From Steromphala cineraria (lineage: Eukaryota; Mollusca; Gastropoda; Trochida; Trochidae), in NCBI GenBank assembly GCA_916613615.1, contig OU744732.1, positions 49,343,227 to 49,407,226 on the forward strand: a stretch of DNA of 64,000 bases. Direction: 5' to 3'. This document shows, in pieces, positions 39,946 through 52,190 of the stretch (position 1 is the stretch's first letter; every line of letters begins with the position of its first letter). Under the pieces are notes generated by a model. It was not told where the DNA came from. It ran no database searches and was given only the letters and a program-made list of their open reading frames with translations. Position numbers and translations under genes: made by a program.

Positions 39946-41344
39946 GATAATATTAGTAACACGGCGTTTTGACAGGGTGTTCGGGACTGTAAGACCCTTG
40001 TACATTCTGTATTTTTATTAGGTGTTCAACAACTTCACTCGCTTATAACAGGAAAAGGGTAAACATTTATATATTTAACATTTTGGGTTCAATGTGAAAT
40101 CTGATTTAAACGTTGTACATAACACATCATCCTTTGGTACCGTCATTTTTTACGTCATTTTATTTTAGACGGTCACCATAGCAGAACGGTAGACTAATAA
40201 ACGGTGAGGCACACGCCAGGTAATTCAAAGCCTTTGTTGTCAGTTCACCTGTCCTACCTATAGCGTTCGCTCACACCTATCAGTCACTGGCTTCATTCAG
40301 AGTAGAGCCACACGAATAAACAGTAGCAGTTTTTTCACACCGGCTCCTTGACAAGTGTGCGACTAATCAAGTAGGTCCCAACCTCGCTGATAGGGAGTAC
40401 AGTGTATTCTTATAGGCACGTCGGTGAATAATCCTCGAGGTCAGAGTTTAAGTGAATGGAATACATGCAGAGTTTGTGATTACATTTATTACTGTATTGT
40501 TAATTGTCTAGAAGTATAGCGAACACTTTGCAGGTACTTGTCGCATTCCAGAAACGAGCTGAGACTCCAGGTTTGTTAACCCCATATTGTCACTCCTTTA
40601 ACTGTGAGGACCGAAGAGTGGATGTTGGCGGTGTAGGGGTTAATAGTATGTCTCTTGTTACAGTGCATTGCCCTGGGTGTTGGGGTAAAATACAGGGGAA
40701 TTGCTTGTTGAAGCTTTAGAATTGAGTACTGAGAGATGGTCTATACTGATCTATAACAATAATACTTTATCACCTTTTCGGGAATTTGTTTTACAGCAAC
40801 ACAGCGCAGGGAGAAAATACTATGTATATCTTATGGATATACATGAACATCATACACTCGAAGTCTAGACATTTAAGATTGTCTTCAAGTTATCAAGACC
40901 GTTGCATGAGCGTGGTACATAGTCTTGCTAAGACAAAGTGTTGCCTGTATAGTTGAGTATCAACTTCACCCCAAAGGGATATCTCGCGCCAGTCTTTGGC
41001 ATTGGTTAATTAAAACCTTGCTGTTGAGGGCTAGCGTCCTTATAGACAGTACGTTATTACCTAAGATTACCTAACATCAAGATCTGCTGCGGAATAGGGA
41101 AACACGGCTCTTCGAAGCCTAAATTAGCCATTGATTGTGACTGGCACGTATTATACTTTGCTAAGTAAGAATGCTCAACGTAGTTGTTTTCCTGATATCT
41201 CCTATAACTAGCCTGAAAAGTGTATGTTTTAGAGATTTAGGAACCTCGGGAACCAAACGGGACTTTATTCGCTGTCTAGTTAGCTTATTAAATAGCGATT
41301 AAAGTCCCTTCTTTGAGTGGCATTTTTAGAAGTTGAAGGTCAAA
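39946..41344. other. No gene seen
   Basis: No convincing ORF. Confidence 0.35.
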
Positions 41345-41432
41345 TAAGGACACTATTTATGGATGACAACTTCTTTATTCATAGGGTGCACCCTATGAAT
41401 AAAGAAGTTGTCATCAATAAATAGTGTCCTTA
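41345..41432. repeat. Perfect-type 88-bp palindrome without loop
   Basis: Two 44-bp arms meet at GGTGCACC with a single mismatch. The arms contain GATGACAACTTCTTT of the family also at 3485 and 51985. Confidence 0.85.
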
Positions 41433-41579
41433 ATATGATTAAAGTCCCGTTTGGCACCCAAAAGCAAATGAAAGATTGCAAGAAAGCAGTTGTAACTCCA
41501 TTCATATACCACTCCTTTTCTTAACCAAATGTAAGTGAACATATGTAAGGTACATGCAAAGGGACAGTATATATATAGA

Positions 41580-43354
41580 GTAGTCTGTCAGCCAGACCCT
41601 AAAATAAAAAGCAAGCCTAAGAAAGTCTATAATAAGACTTGAGAGCTCAATTTTAGGAAATTTTCTGAAAATGAAGAAATTTCAGTCTCCTTCTCATCCT
41701 TTTTTTTCCAAATTTCAGATTTATTGAAAAAAATTCATTTCAGAGTCTTATTGTCAGACTTAGTATAGAGTGGAAAATAGAAAAATCCTTTTCTGCATAT
41801 CAACCTCAAAGTTCACGTTTTCAGCATGTTGGTTATGAATCTGTACATACAGTGCACATATACATTCTACATCCGTTTAGTCATCATGTTTTCTTAACCC
41901 ATTTCCCAATCTTATAGCTTCCACGCCACAGGAAGACGTATGCTTTTCAGGAAACATAATGGAGAAATAAATACAGAACAATTATCTTCATACGAGAGCC
42001 CCCTGGCGGAGATTGTTTACCAAGGGGGGATAACTGATACAAAACGTCCGAGATCAAATGGTAGTCCTGACATGCTCGAGTGTTGGAAAAACAATCAAGG
42101 TGAGGAAGATCGGATGAGATATCCGAATGACGAGACGAGCGAGTTTGGTGATATTTACATAACTTAACGAAGGAATAGCGATGTGGTGTGATAAATGACA
42201 CGAACAGCCATTGCCTTGCATCTCAGTGGCAGTCACAGTCTGTCAGCCAGATCCTTAAATACGATAAAAGCCTAAAGACGTCTAAAAAAACTTTTGTATC
42301 TTCATTTCAAATGTAAATAACGAAATAGAAGTTTCATTTTCATCTATTTTCCATATACATTGGCGGATCAATCGATGCGCAACCTTTGCTAGAGGGTTGT
42401 AAACAATGCAAATATACGAGTACGTGCAGAAAACTTTATTTGGAATTATCTTTTGGACACAGATTTTTTTAGTCAAAGAAATGCGTAAACTCATGGGCAA
42501 AAGAAACGCTGGGTATTTTCAAACGAAGGATAAAACAAATTATGTATGCCATGTAAATTCGATTTCGAATGTGTTTGATAAAAAAAGTATTTGGAGAATT
42601 ATTGTTCATAATTTAAACCATGATGGCATGGTGCGTTTTGTACTGTGGTTGTCTAAACACTGTTGGGGTGCTAACATTGCTGTTTTCAGGTACTTTTTTG
42701 TTAATGATTATTTTGAAATTAAGTTTGAATTTCGGAAATGTATATCAGAAGTTTATTTGAGATACTGTTAATGAAAAACATCCACTTTGACTTTTCTGCA
42801 TTGATATGTCTTCGCGTTATAACGTCTATAAATATGCAAACAATGACCAAATTGGCTCTCCAATCTCGCTTATTTAAGGAGATAGCAAATTGATGATTTT
42901 TTCACACGCGTTTTCTAAGGCGCCATGCAAAAACATCAACACAAAATGATTTAAACAAGGCAAACATAGTTGAGTTGACTTCTAAGGAAACTTTGCCACT
43001 CTGCTTCATTCACATTTATCTTACATTGAATAAAATATCCTGACATTTATGTTACCAGCGTTTCTTTTGTCCGTGAGTTTACCTCAATCGAAATCGAAAA
43101 TCTTATGAATATGTTAAATCAAGATATATAGTTTAGTCGTATGGTTATTTGTAAATTTTCGTTTCGTAGTCTAAGTACTACTGCTAGTCCTTCAATCTCT
43201 CCCAACAGAGCCTTTGTTCTAATTAGACTAAATCCCTGGGTTCCGGCAGTGTCGCCTGGCGGAAAAAAATTGCACCACAATCCATTTGAATTTTTTTAGC
43301 AAATGAAAATTTACTCGCATGGAAAGGGTGGTTATATAATTTTAAAAAATACTT
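41580..43354. other. No gene; several fragments of a GTCTGTCAGCCAGA repeat
   Basis: GTCTGTCAGCCAGA(C/T)CCT occurs at 41583 and 42238, each followed by AAAGCC-like and AAG.CGTCT pieces; related starts are at 44302 and 53288. The 121-codon frame at 42406-42771 has no recognisable features and is not called. Confidence 0.4.
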
Positions 43355-43530
43355 CTGAGACTAAATGTTAGTCTATCGTCGACAGTTTAGTCTCAGAAAT
43401 AAAATATGTTTACAATGCAACTATCAAATATAAATAAATAAAATGGGCCCACTGTGGCCTCTGTCGGAAAGAGCACTGTTCTAGACTTGCTATTGCAATG
43501 GAGACTTCTATAAGACTAATGGGTGTTTAC
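43355..43530 (+). repeat. Dispersed repeat copy (AGACTAAATGTTAGTCT family)
   Basis: Contains GAGACTAAATGTTAGTCT and its inverted partner, GGGCCCACTG, and CTAGACTTGCTAT. Same family as 28285-28455. Confidence 0.6.
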
Positions 43531-44301
43531 AGATATTCTATTTTAGGGAATGTTAGACAGACTGCATGTAACACTTTGTCATAAATATATATATATATAT
43601 AGTTAAAAAGTAGCAATATGCGCCTGAACCTCTTTTGTTTTAAACAGTGAACATGAAAATATATCTGTCTTTTTCTATTACATATTAAAAATAACTATAT
43701 TGCAAAGAACATACTTAAGACATCGTGTGAGAAAAAACCTTCGCTTAGTATTTGTGCTAGTTCTTATTATCATATGGTGTGGTTTTGCCCCAGGTTTGTT
43801 TGACATCCGGTACATTTAGTTCTACCAAAACCATTATTCGTGGGTGTGATCTTAATTTTGCAAACCCTTCGGACACTCTGGAAATATCAATCAATGTTGA
43901 TTTATAAAGTAATGAACCAACAACTCCCAATCTCTCGGGTTTCGAACTGGGATTCCAAGGAATGATTATTTGCTATGAGACATTTTGACAGAAACAAAAC
44001 AACATAATTGTGTTTAATCATGTTTACATTACACCTGTGACGTCAGCCTATTGTTCTCTCGCTGCATTTTTTTTTTAGTAATTGATTATTTTACATCAAG
44101 TTTCCACTTGAATTTTCATTCATTTTTGGGGGATTTTTTTAAGTTATGTATTTGAATATGCATTAAGTTGATTGTAATTTAAGTCAGTTAATATCCGAAT
44201 AACTCTCCATTCCCTTGGGCCCTCGGTTCTATTACTTTTTAAGAATAGAGAGTTACTCGGACATTTACCTATACATAGTGAACTGCGCAACTTTTTAACT
44301 A
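43531..44301. other. No gene seen
   Basis: Contains a short TA microsatellite near 43590. Nothing else. Confidence 0.35.
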
Positions 44302-44495
44302 GTCTGTCATCCAGACCCTAAAGCAAACATATGTAATTGATGACCAACCAAGTCTAGAAAAGTCTAGATCGCTCAGCTTTCTGAAGTTAAAGCATCTTCT
44401 GGGCTCAAGTTTGTTATAATACATTATTTGTTTAAAAATATTGTCGATATTAAAAAAAATACTCCTGAGACTAAATGTTAGTCTACTTTTTAACA
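44302..44495 (+). repeat. Dispersed repeat (TTGATGACCAACC..AGTCTAG family), copy 1
   Basis: Shares ATTGATGACCAACC, AGTCTAGAAAAGT, TCTAGATC and the ending CTGAGACTAAATG.TAGTCTA with 59560-59765. About 195 bp, non-coding. Confidence 0.65.
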
Positions 44496-46526
44496 TATAA
44501 CCCAAGACAACAAATTTGTCAAATTGTTATAATCTGGAACAATTAAAATGTTACCCTTACTAACATATATGAAAATAAATATAATAAACATATGAGCATA
44601 AATAATCACATATGAGCATAGATAGGGAAATACTCTTGAATTTTTTTCCACAAATATACCCCGATAGAACTGTCCCTTTAACGTTTGTCCATAGTGAGTA
44701 TGGCAAGCACATGGTGACCTGGCTCGACCACTGGCTATTTCTGAGTGACCAGAGGGAACATATGGTACTACTTGGTGCTAATACAGCACTGAGGATATAC
44801 TGTGTAAACAAGCCTGAACTAGAGAAACTCAGTAATTGTACGCAGAACACTGTAGCGAAGCCCCGTTGGGGTGTTTCTTTCAGAGGATAATGTTTGCAGA
44901 GACGATAATAGTATTATTTTTCTTTATCTACACTTGTATCCTGGAATTTTGCAAGTTTTATTGTTTTGTAGAATACCTTAATTAAAACGAAGAGATTTAT
45001 AAGCATATAAGGCGAATACTTTTCTTTGTACCGTGATTGAATTAAGAAATGATTTTCATAATATGGTTGTCCACACGGTTATAACCTGTTTGAAACTTTT
45101 AAGATAACTTGTATAACTGGCGAGCTTGCGAGTTCATGTTTTTTAACACGCCAACATCGTTTTGATCATCGGTGGCCTCGAAACTGTCGATGAAGGCAGA
45201 GAGCGCGCCACGACACTCTTTGGTGGGCATGGAATGGGGTGCCTTGAAACTGTGTTGCCACCAGTCAGGTCATTCAGAATGGAGCCCAACTCATGCCTTT
45301 GAAATGATGTACATACCTTTGTGTAACTTTGCCCACTACCTAATTTCTATGTCCGGAGATGTATATGTATTTATTTGTAACTTAATGTTTATTCTTCAAA
45401 CATCAAATATTGATTATTAGGGCGAGTGTTGCTAATATAACAGAAATAATATTTGTATAAAATGAGTCTAAGTGACGACCCTCAAGACTGGGGTCAGCCT
45501 GGAATGGCTGTAAGATCAGGGGAATCCCCGAGAAATGTAGTTCCGGCACGGTATCGTGCAACCTTCATTTACTGAAAGTTATTTTGTATAATCTGCAATA
45601 AAGGGTTCATTGAAATGTATGCCGATCACATGACCTTGTTAGATCCAATCAGAATTGAGCATACCGTTTACATTTCAAAGTCTGAACTTATTATAGTAAT
45701 AAGCTAATCTTTGTGTATTGGCTCACAAGAGTTACAAAGCATAGAAAAAGGCATGTTATACATGTACATGAAACATTTCAAATGGTACATTCAATAACAT
45801 GAACTGAAAATGTTGAGTATCAATAGAAATAAATAATTTCTGGATTATCGGGATTAGTGATTTCCTTTTGGTTGTTGTTAGACAAAATAGATTTACTGTA
45901 TGTTTTTATATCGCATGGAATTGATGTATTTTTAGCAGAGACAATGATTTTTTTTTTTTTGCTTATCTATTAGGAAGAAAACAACCAGAAAGCTATGGAA
46001 TTCATAAAATGTGTGTTGTGGCCATCCCAGAGTGTGTGAATATGCACCATATCCTAGCCATAACGTTTACTTCTATATTATGCCAGGTCCTGAAACATGT
46101 CTAAAGCTAGATCTCATCACTTAAGAATATCATTAATTTGTAAATAAGAAAAAATCTTGCATTTCCTAAACTAGGTTATCTTCTTATTAATTAATTGCCT
46201 TTAATGGCTCTCTTTGGTTGACTAATTAAAACTTGTACCATTAAGTCTTGGTATCATGTTTTTCATATGATTATCATTTGTTTTGATTTATTCATTCATT
46301 TATGCATATTTTATTTGTTGATGCCGTAAAGTAAATCATTTAAACACTTTAATCAATTATACCATATTTGCATATTATTTCATGAATATCTTTCATATCT
46401 TTAGGATTTAGAAGAGTATAACTATCTTCATTTAAATGTCATCTGTGGCAAACATATTGGAAATGATTTTTTTACCTATATATTATAAGGGCAAAGTAGT
46501 AGTAGAAGTAGCAGATCTGTACAAAT
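44496..46526. other. No gene seen
   Basis: A short box CAAATATACCCCGATAGAAC then TGTCCCTTTAA at 44650-44681 resembles one end of the MITE at 47827-48057. The ORFs at 44612-44890 and 45172-45420 lack features and are not called. Confidence 0.35.
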
Positions 46527-46802
46527 TTGTAATATGAGCCCATGTGCACATATCGCTTTTGCCTAGCAACGATTATTGTAGCTCGGCTTCTTGTATAACT
46601 AAGTCTGTGAAACGGGCCGTTTTCTGGATATCTCTTATAGAATAAAATGGAATAGAATCGGTAATAAATAATCATTACCCGAGAAAATGTGTCATAATAC
46701 TTAGACAAAACTCGTCTAAACTTGTGCAGGCTATCTTCGCGGAATTCACAATTACACACTCGTTTTGTGGAGGTCATATGACAAATTGTCTCGGGTAGTA
46801 AT
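46527..46802 (+). repeat. Dispersed hairpin-ended repeat, copy 2
   Basis: Second copy of the family at 30345-30650, with ATTACCCGAGAAAATGTGTC and its inverted partner ending CTCGGGTAGTAATA. Confidence 0.65.
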
Positions 46803-47826
46803 ATATATATTTAGCTTTATGTGTGTTGTGTGCCTTGCACTCAAAAGCTTATATGATTGGTGTATTTTTTTATATGAACTAAGTCATGATCCATAATGTT
46901 CTGTTAATTGTTTCTTTTCAACTTTAGATTGTTTATATTCAGTCTGCCTTTTTGGGTGTAAACGTTGAGTGTTCTAATGACAGTGTCTGGTTAAGCCTGG
47001 GATTGTTGAAGTAGCAGTGAAGTAACTTTATGAGACGGCAATGTTGACAAAAGTATGGATACTCGTGGTATTCAAAGCAATGAATTTGTCGATACGTCAT
47101 CTTTGCTTACTCCTATAGCAGTCCCCTATTTGATAGTTTGTCGTTTCTTGATCCTTCATCTTACTTGCTTACGAAACAATAGAAAATAGATGATAAAACG
47201 AAATAAAACAGTCAACGGTCTTCATAAACTCAGAGACTTACCGAAACAAAAGTTTATATTCAAGGAACTACAAGAATCATTCCATAAGTTTTATGAAAAA
47301 ACTTATTAATGGTTTTCATTTTTTATGTGAAAAACTCAACGCCAGAGTGAAAATAGAAAAAAAAACCTGTAAACGTTCAATTTCAATGTATTCATGTGGA
47401 CAAAGACTAAATGGCCAATTACTTCAAAAACTTCATTTTTCTAAATATCATCCCATAGAATCATAACACTAGAGGGCAAATAACGAAGTATTTCATTTGG
47501 AGGAAACTGGTAAAAATAGGCAGAAACTTCTCCGAAACCGTGTTGCAACAACGTATTATCTCAGTTTATCTTGTACATGGGGGCTGAACGACCGAGAGTC
47601 TGATGCCTTTTGGTGCTAATGCTAATACAAGCGGTTATCTCCTGTATGTGATAACCCTACAGATACTCTTGTATAACCTTGATACCACAATCAGTACGGA
47701 ACCAAATTGACATGTTCTCTCGTGCTATACTGTTAATAAGGTTTTCCCAGGGTCTTGGTGTCTATATACGTTAACTCGGTTGAAAAGGACATGGAACCAT
47801 GGACTGCTGTTTGGAAGGGAAATTGG
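46803..47826. other. No gene seen
   Basis: Nothing supportable. Confidence 0.35.
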
Positions 47827-48057
47827 TTAAAAGGACAGTCCTGTCGCGATATTTTTGTGGAATCCAAATTCAAGTGTACTTTCCTTTTTATATTTGGGTG
47901 ATCTTTACATGACTTGCTCACAATTAATTTCAAATATGTTAGCAGGGGGGACATTTTACTTGTTCTCGATTTAATAATTTCACAAAGAAAAGAAAACATC
48001 ACTGCTCCTCTTGAATTTGGTTAACACAAAAATACCCCGAAAGGACTGTCGCTTTAA
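47827..48057. mobile_element. TTAA-type MITE, 231 bp
   Basis: TTAA plus about 30-bp imperfect inverted repeats containing GACAGTCCT and ATATTTTTGTG at the left, mirrored at the right (CACAAAAATACCCCG, GGACTGTCGCTTTAA). No coding sequence. Confidence 0.75.
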
Positions 48058-48900
48058 TGATGATGATGATGGATATTTCTTGAGCGCCAGTGTCCACCCA
48101 CTAGTGCATGCTCATGGCGCATTTAAAACTATGTACAAGGAGAAGGGAGAATTTCAGTTGAAAGCTTTTTTGAAGAGCTGTGTTTTCAGAGCTGTCTTGA
48201 AAGTATCCAAAGATGGTGAAAGTTTGATGTTGAGTGGCACAGCATTCCATAGGACAGGGGCAACATATTGGAAGCTTCTCTTTCCGAACGCTGATAACTT
48301 AGCATAGGGAACTGTCAAAAGATATTGATCCTGGGAACGGAGAGTTCTGGAAGGCACGTACTGGGATAAGAGAGTTGAAAGATACGATGGAGCAACATTG
48401 TGGAGGCACTTGAACACAATGCACAGAACTTTGAATTCAATCCGATATTGGACAGGAAGCCAATGTAGAGATTTTAAAACGGGAGTTATATGCTCAAATT
48501 TGGAAGTTAGTGAAATAATTCTAGCAGCAGTGTTTTGAACTTTTTGTAGCTTTTTCATCTGATCTTTGGATAGTCCAGTGAGCAGGCTGTTACAGTAGTC
48601 AAGACGGGAAGATACAAGACATCTGACAAGAATATGCGCAGTTTCTTTTGTGAGGTACTTCCTGATGGTACCAATTGCTTGTAGGTGAAAGTAGCACGTC
48701 TTGCACAAATGGTTCACTTGTGACGACATGGACAGGTCAGCCTGTAGTTGAACTCCAAGATCTTTCACCTGACTTGATGGGGAGATACAGACTGAAGCAA
48801 TCTTCACATGGTTGACATCCAACCTGTCAAGATGACCCTGTCTTCCAACTAACAATATTTCCGTTTTGTCCTGATTTAGCTTTAACTTTCTGTTTATCTG
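48058..48900 (-). mobile_element. 5'-truncated CR1/Jockey-like LINE, 3' end
   Basis: A 233-codon frame (48154-48855) with RLDYCNSLLTGLSKDQMKKLQ, QNTAARII, LHWLPVQYRIEFKVLC and LWNAVPLNIK, the conserved C terminus of CR1/Jockey-like RT proteins. The frame continues to about 48900 (LKLNQDKTEIL, the block right after the RT). On the minus strand it ends in a (CAT)n tail at 48058-48070. No stop inside, but most of the RT is missing. Confidence 0.85.
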
Positions 48901-49394
48901 TTGACTTTTTCTGTCATGAGATTAGGCTTACTATTTGAGCTATAATTTAGTTTTTCTTAAAGAATGCAATTAATGTATCAGTCATATTTGTAGTTTCTGA
49001 ATCGTTCTTCTATGAGTCTCTTATCAACAAAGTGTCAACCTGAAAAATAAATGAACATTTTTTTACCATTTTAAATTCTTTTGTGAAGACATGCCTGCTC
49101 GTGTAGTTGAACGATAACCATCCATAAAAACATAAAATTCTTAAATGAACCAAGAATATATAATAAGTTCAACAGGTCTCTGCTATTAATACCTCTTGAT
49201 AATTTATCTCTCATATAGATGCTACATTGCATCAGTACAGGTACACACAGGTGAGATAGAAGGGAAGAGCGGAGACGTCTATTGCTAATGTCTATGATAC
49301 AAGAAAGTATAACGAGCTTGTGTAGCGATATTAGCTAATACAGAATCTTTAGTGTAAGGATATTGATAAGAGGGTCTGAACGAAGACGGTTAGA
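48901..49394. other. No gene seen
   Basis: Nothing supportable. Confidence 0.35.
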
Positions 49395-49760
49395 CTATAT
49401 GTGAGTCTCTGAAATGAAGAAATGTCTAAAAATGCAACTATTTAGTACAAGAGACACGTGGGTGGCGAAAGGGGCGAGTTGGTTTGCTGCTGGTATAGCA
49501 TTGTTGGCGGTGTTGCCTGTGGGTTCGAATCCCGCATGGACCTCAGACCGACATAGAACAAGAATCTGTACTATTGAAAATAGTGTAGTCCAATAAAAAA
49601 AACAATGTTATATTTAGTACAGCAAAAAAGAGCCAACTGAAGCTGTTCATTTTCAGTTACAACAGGGTTAACAGTTAGCTACACTAATATTGACTTATTT
49701 GGAACATAAGAAATATTTTGTTTCAGGGCTGTTGAACTAAGAGATGGTATCTTCGTCTTA
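49395..49760 (+). repeat. Dispersed repeat copy interrupted by a SINE
   Basis: TAGTCTCTGAAATGA..AATGCAACTATTTAGTACA on the left, then AAAAAAGAGCCAACTGAAGC and TGTTCATTTTCAG on the right of the SINE insertion. Same family as 28285-28455. Confidence 0.65.
49450..49610 (+). mobile_element. tRNA-derived SINE with 11-bp target duplication
   Basis: 161 bp flanked by TATTTAGTACA at 49439-49449 and 49611-49621. It holds an A-box-like TGGCGAAAGGGG (49463) and a perfect B box GGTTCGAATCC (49522), and an A-rich tail (AATAAAAAAAACAATG). It is inserted in an older repeat. Confidence 0.75.
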
Positions 49761-51239
49761 AACTTTTATTTCAAGCATGGATGGTCGCGATATCGGACAA
49801 ACATTTGATTAACCGTTATTTTTCAAACTTATATAGACGCATCTTCTTCTTTTTTAGTGGTCTGACTTTAGTCTATCAAAAGTGAATATTATTTATGTAC
49901 CTTCATCGATGTTTTATTGTTTTAGCATTGTTCTTTTATATAAAGCCTTCTTTCCTGAAGCACTGGTGTAGCGATAATACAGAATATCAGTATGGAGAAA
50001 TCTTTTCATTTCATGCAGTATATGCAGTCGAACTTAAACTTGCTGAATGAGGAATTAGACTGTGTCAAAGTCATACAGTCATGAAATGAGACAAGATTAC
50101 AACATTAGAAATGAATGAGTAAGACGTGAACATTTGCTTTTAGGATTCTTTTGTAAGGGCATGTTTCAAATAAAGAACCTTATTAATTATGAACCGTGAT
50201 TATCAGGTTGTTATTTGCTCTTTCTATCGTTTTATTTTATTGATGTATTTCAAAATCATTGTTTGTTTATCAATTCAAGCTTTACATCACTGAGCATTAA
50301 AAGGGCTCTCTGGAATAAAATTCTCAAAACCAATACTTTATCAAACATGAACGAACCTCAAAGAATGTTCATGTAATAAGAGTAAAATCTTGACTATTAT
50401 AATGTACCGTTTGTGTTAAACCAAGAGGGACTACAAGTTAGATAATAGCAGCGGACGTGCAGACAGGGATCTCCCTAGTACAAATACCCTGATTAACACC
50501 CGGGCAAGTACGTGCTGTACTGCAGATAAAACATCGAGCTGACACCATCGGATTGAGAACTTAACTCTTAAACTGTCAGTGTCCAGTTTGATAATATTTA
50601 TTCAGATACCAAATCTAGTTGAGACAATTGTCTTCAACCATTCGGATCTTGTTATATAAAAGTTTTAGGGTTAATATGATATTCGTTTAGATATTAACAC
50701 CCACGGAGACATTGTGTCAGAAATTTATCGAAGGGTGTCAAGGCCCTATTGAAGAATTGTTTTGCCTTAAACGGTAAAAGTGTTTCATATACATGTACAT
50801 GTATATCATGTTTTACGTATGCTGATATTGATGTCTGTGTGTGCATGTGGTTGGAAGGGTGGTGTGAGAAAGAGTGCATGCACATGCATGTGCGTTTATG
50901 TTTCAATTTGTAATGAATGTTGCGCCTCTTAAGCCTATAACATTTTCCTAAAAAGATTTTTAAAAATTTAATGTTTTCATCACCTGTACAATTTATCCGT
51001 ATCCCTCAATTTCTATGCGTCGTTCTCTGTGTGTATCCCTATATATATTTCTCTCTGCATCTCACTCTGTCCGTCTCGTTAATGATTCCGCAGGTGCTGT
51101 TTTTGCAAAAAATATTGAAATATTCTTCAAATGACCATCCAACGCGTGGAGGTTCTGAACATCACCTACCTTCAGTATGTAACTGGAGTTATCATTCCCT
51201 TGTGTCTCGCTATACTATTAAGTTATTAATCAAGTTGTT
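49761..51239. other. No gene seen
   Basis: Nothing supportable. Confidence 0.35.
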
Positions 51240-51605
51240 CCGTATTGGTCCAGTTACAGGTCCAAGGTCTGCTGTATTGGCCCGAGGCGAAGCCAAGGGC
51301 CAATACAGAAGACCGAGGACCTGTAACTGGGCCATACGAAAATCTTGATTAATGGCGTTTTTATTAATTAACTTCTTTGCAATTTACACAACATTAGAGA
51401 GTTATTTTTTACCGAAATCAAAATTGTCAATGAGATTGATGAACTGTGATATATGTTGAAAGTTTTGAAGCGATAGCTTCGGACTTCGGCCATTTGTGTG
51501 TACGCGCATGCTCAGACTCGTATTGGCCCAGTCTGCTCGTATTGGCCCTGTTTTGCTCGTATTGGCCCAGTTTTCCTGTATTGGCCCAGTTGTGGATTCG
51601 TATAG
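51240..51605. repeat. Inverted repeat plus CGTATTGGCCCAG tandem units
   Basis: Arms near 51242-51281 and 51297-51335 (CAGTTACAGGTCC..GTATTGGCC against GGCCAATAC..GGACCTGTAACTG) form a hairpin over GAGGCGAAGCCAAG. At 51521-51600 four CGTATTGGCCCAGTTTTGC-like units follow in tandem. Non-coding. Confidence 0.75.
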
Positions 51606-51984
51606 TGCAGACCTTATAAATTGTATAAGTGCCATATCATTGATAGTTAATTAATAATTTGTTGTAAGTGTGGTTCTGTATCAGTATTTGTATCCAGTAA
51701 AAGTGTTAATAAAACTTCTGAGATTAAGTCTTTCCATATATGTTAACCTTCGCCTCCAGACAACATTCACCACAACACACACAAACTGTTGACAGATGAT
51801 AATGATCATTTATCCAATTATGGTTAATCCTATAATGCGACATGGCACTGGCATTAGTTTGTCTAGTCCGGACACAACCAGCGATACAATCACAGACATG
51901 ATGGATGGGGATTTCAACAGTATGCTACGCTCACTCCCTTAGGATGTCATCTCTGTGATTGAGAAAACATAATAGAGCCTTGTT
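51606..51984. other. No gene seen
   Basis: Nothing supportable. Confidence 0.35.
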
Positions 51985-52190
51985 GAGTCTAGAACCCTAC
52001 TCCAGATTGCATTTACATGAATTCTTGGAGAGACATTTTAGAAGTTGGAATGACAATAATGCAGAGGAATATATGGATGACAACTTCTTTGAGAACGATA
52101 CAAGAATCTGTGTCGAAACGTCGCATACAATGAACAAAGAAGTTGTCATCCATATACATGTATTCCTCCTCTGCATTAAATTACATTTAC
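51985..52190. repeat. Foldback copy of the GATGACAACTTCTTT family
   Basis: Arms AATGCAGAGGAATATATGGA and GATGACAACTTCTTT are mirrored by AAAGAAGTTGTCATCCATAT and TCCTCTGCATT, around a central GACACAGATTCT-complement stretch shared with 3485-3600. Confidence 0.75.

Noticed and set aside
42406..42771. 121-codon plus-strand ORF
   Set aside because: No domain, signal or family feature; similar-length random ORFs are expected in AT-rich sequence.
44612..45420. ORFs of 92 and 82 codons as possible genes
   Set aside because: No recognisable features, and one begins in a repeat end (CCCCGATAGAACTGTCCC).
49463..49540. Possible tRNA gene
   Set aside because: A and B boxes are present but no acceptor stem or anticodon arm can be folded by eye; the target duplication and A-rich tail show a SINE.
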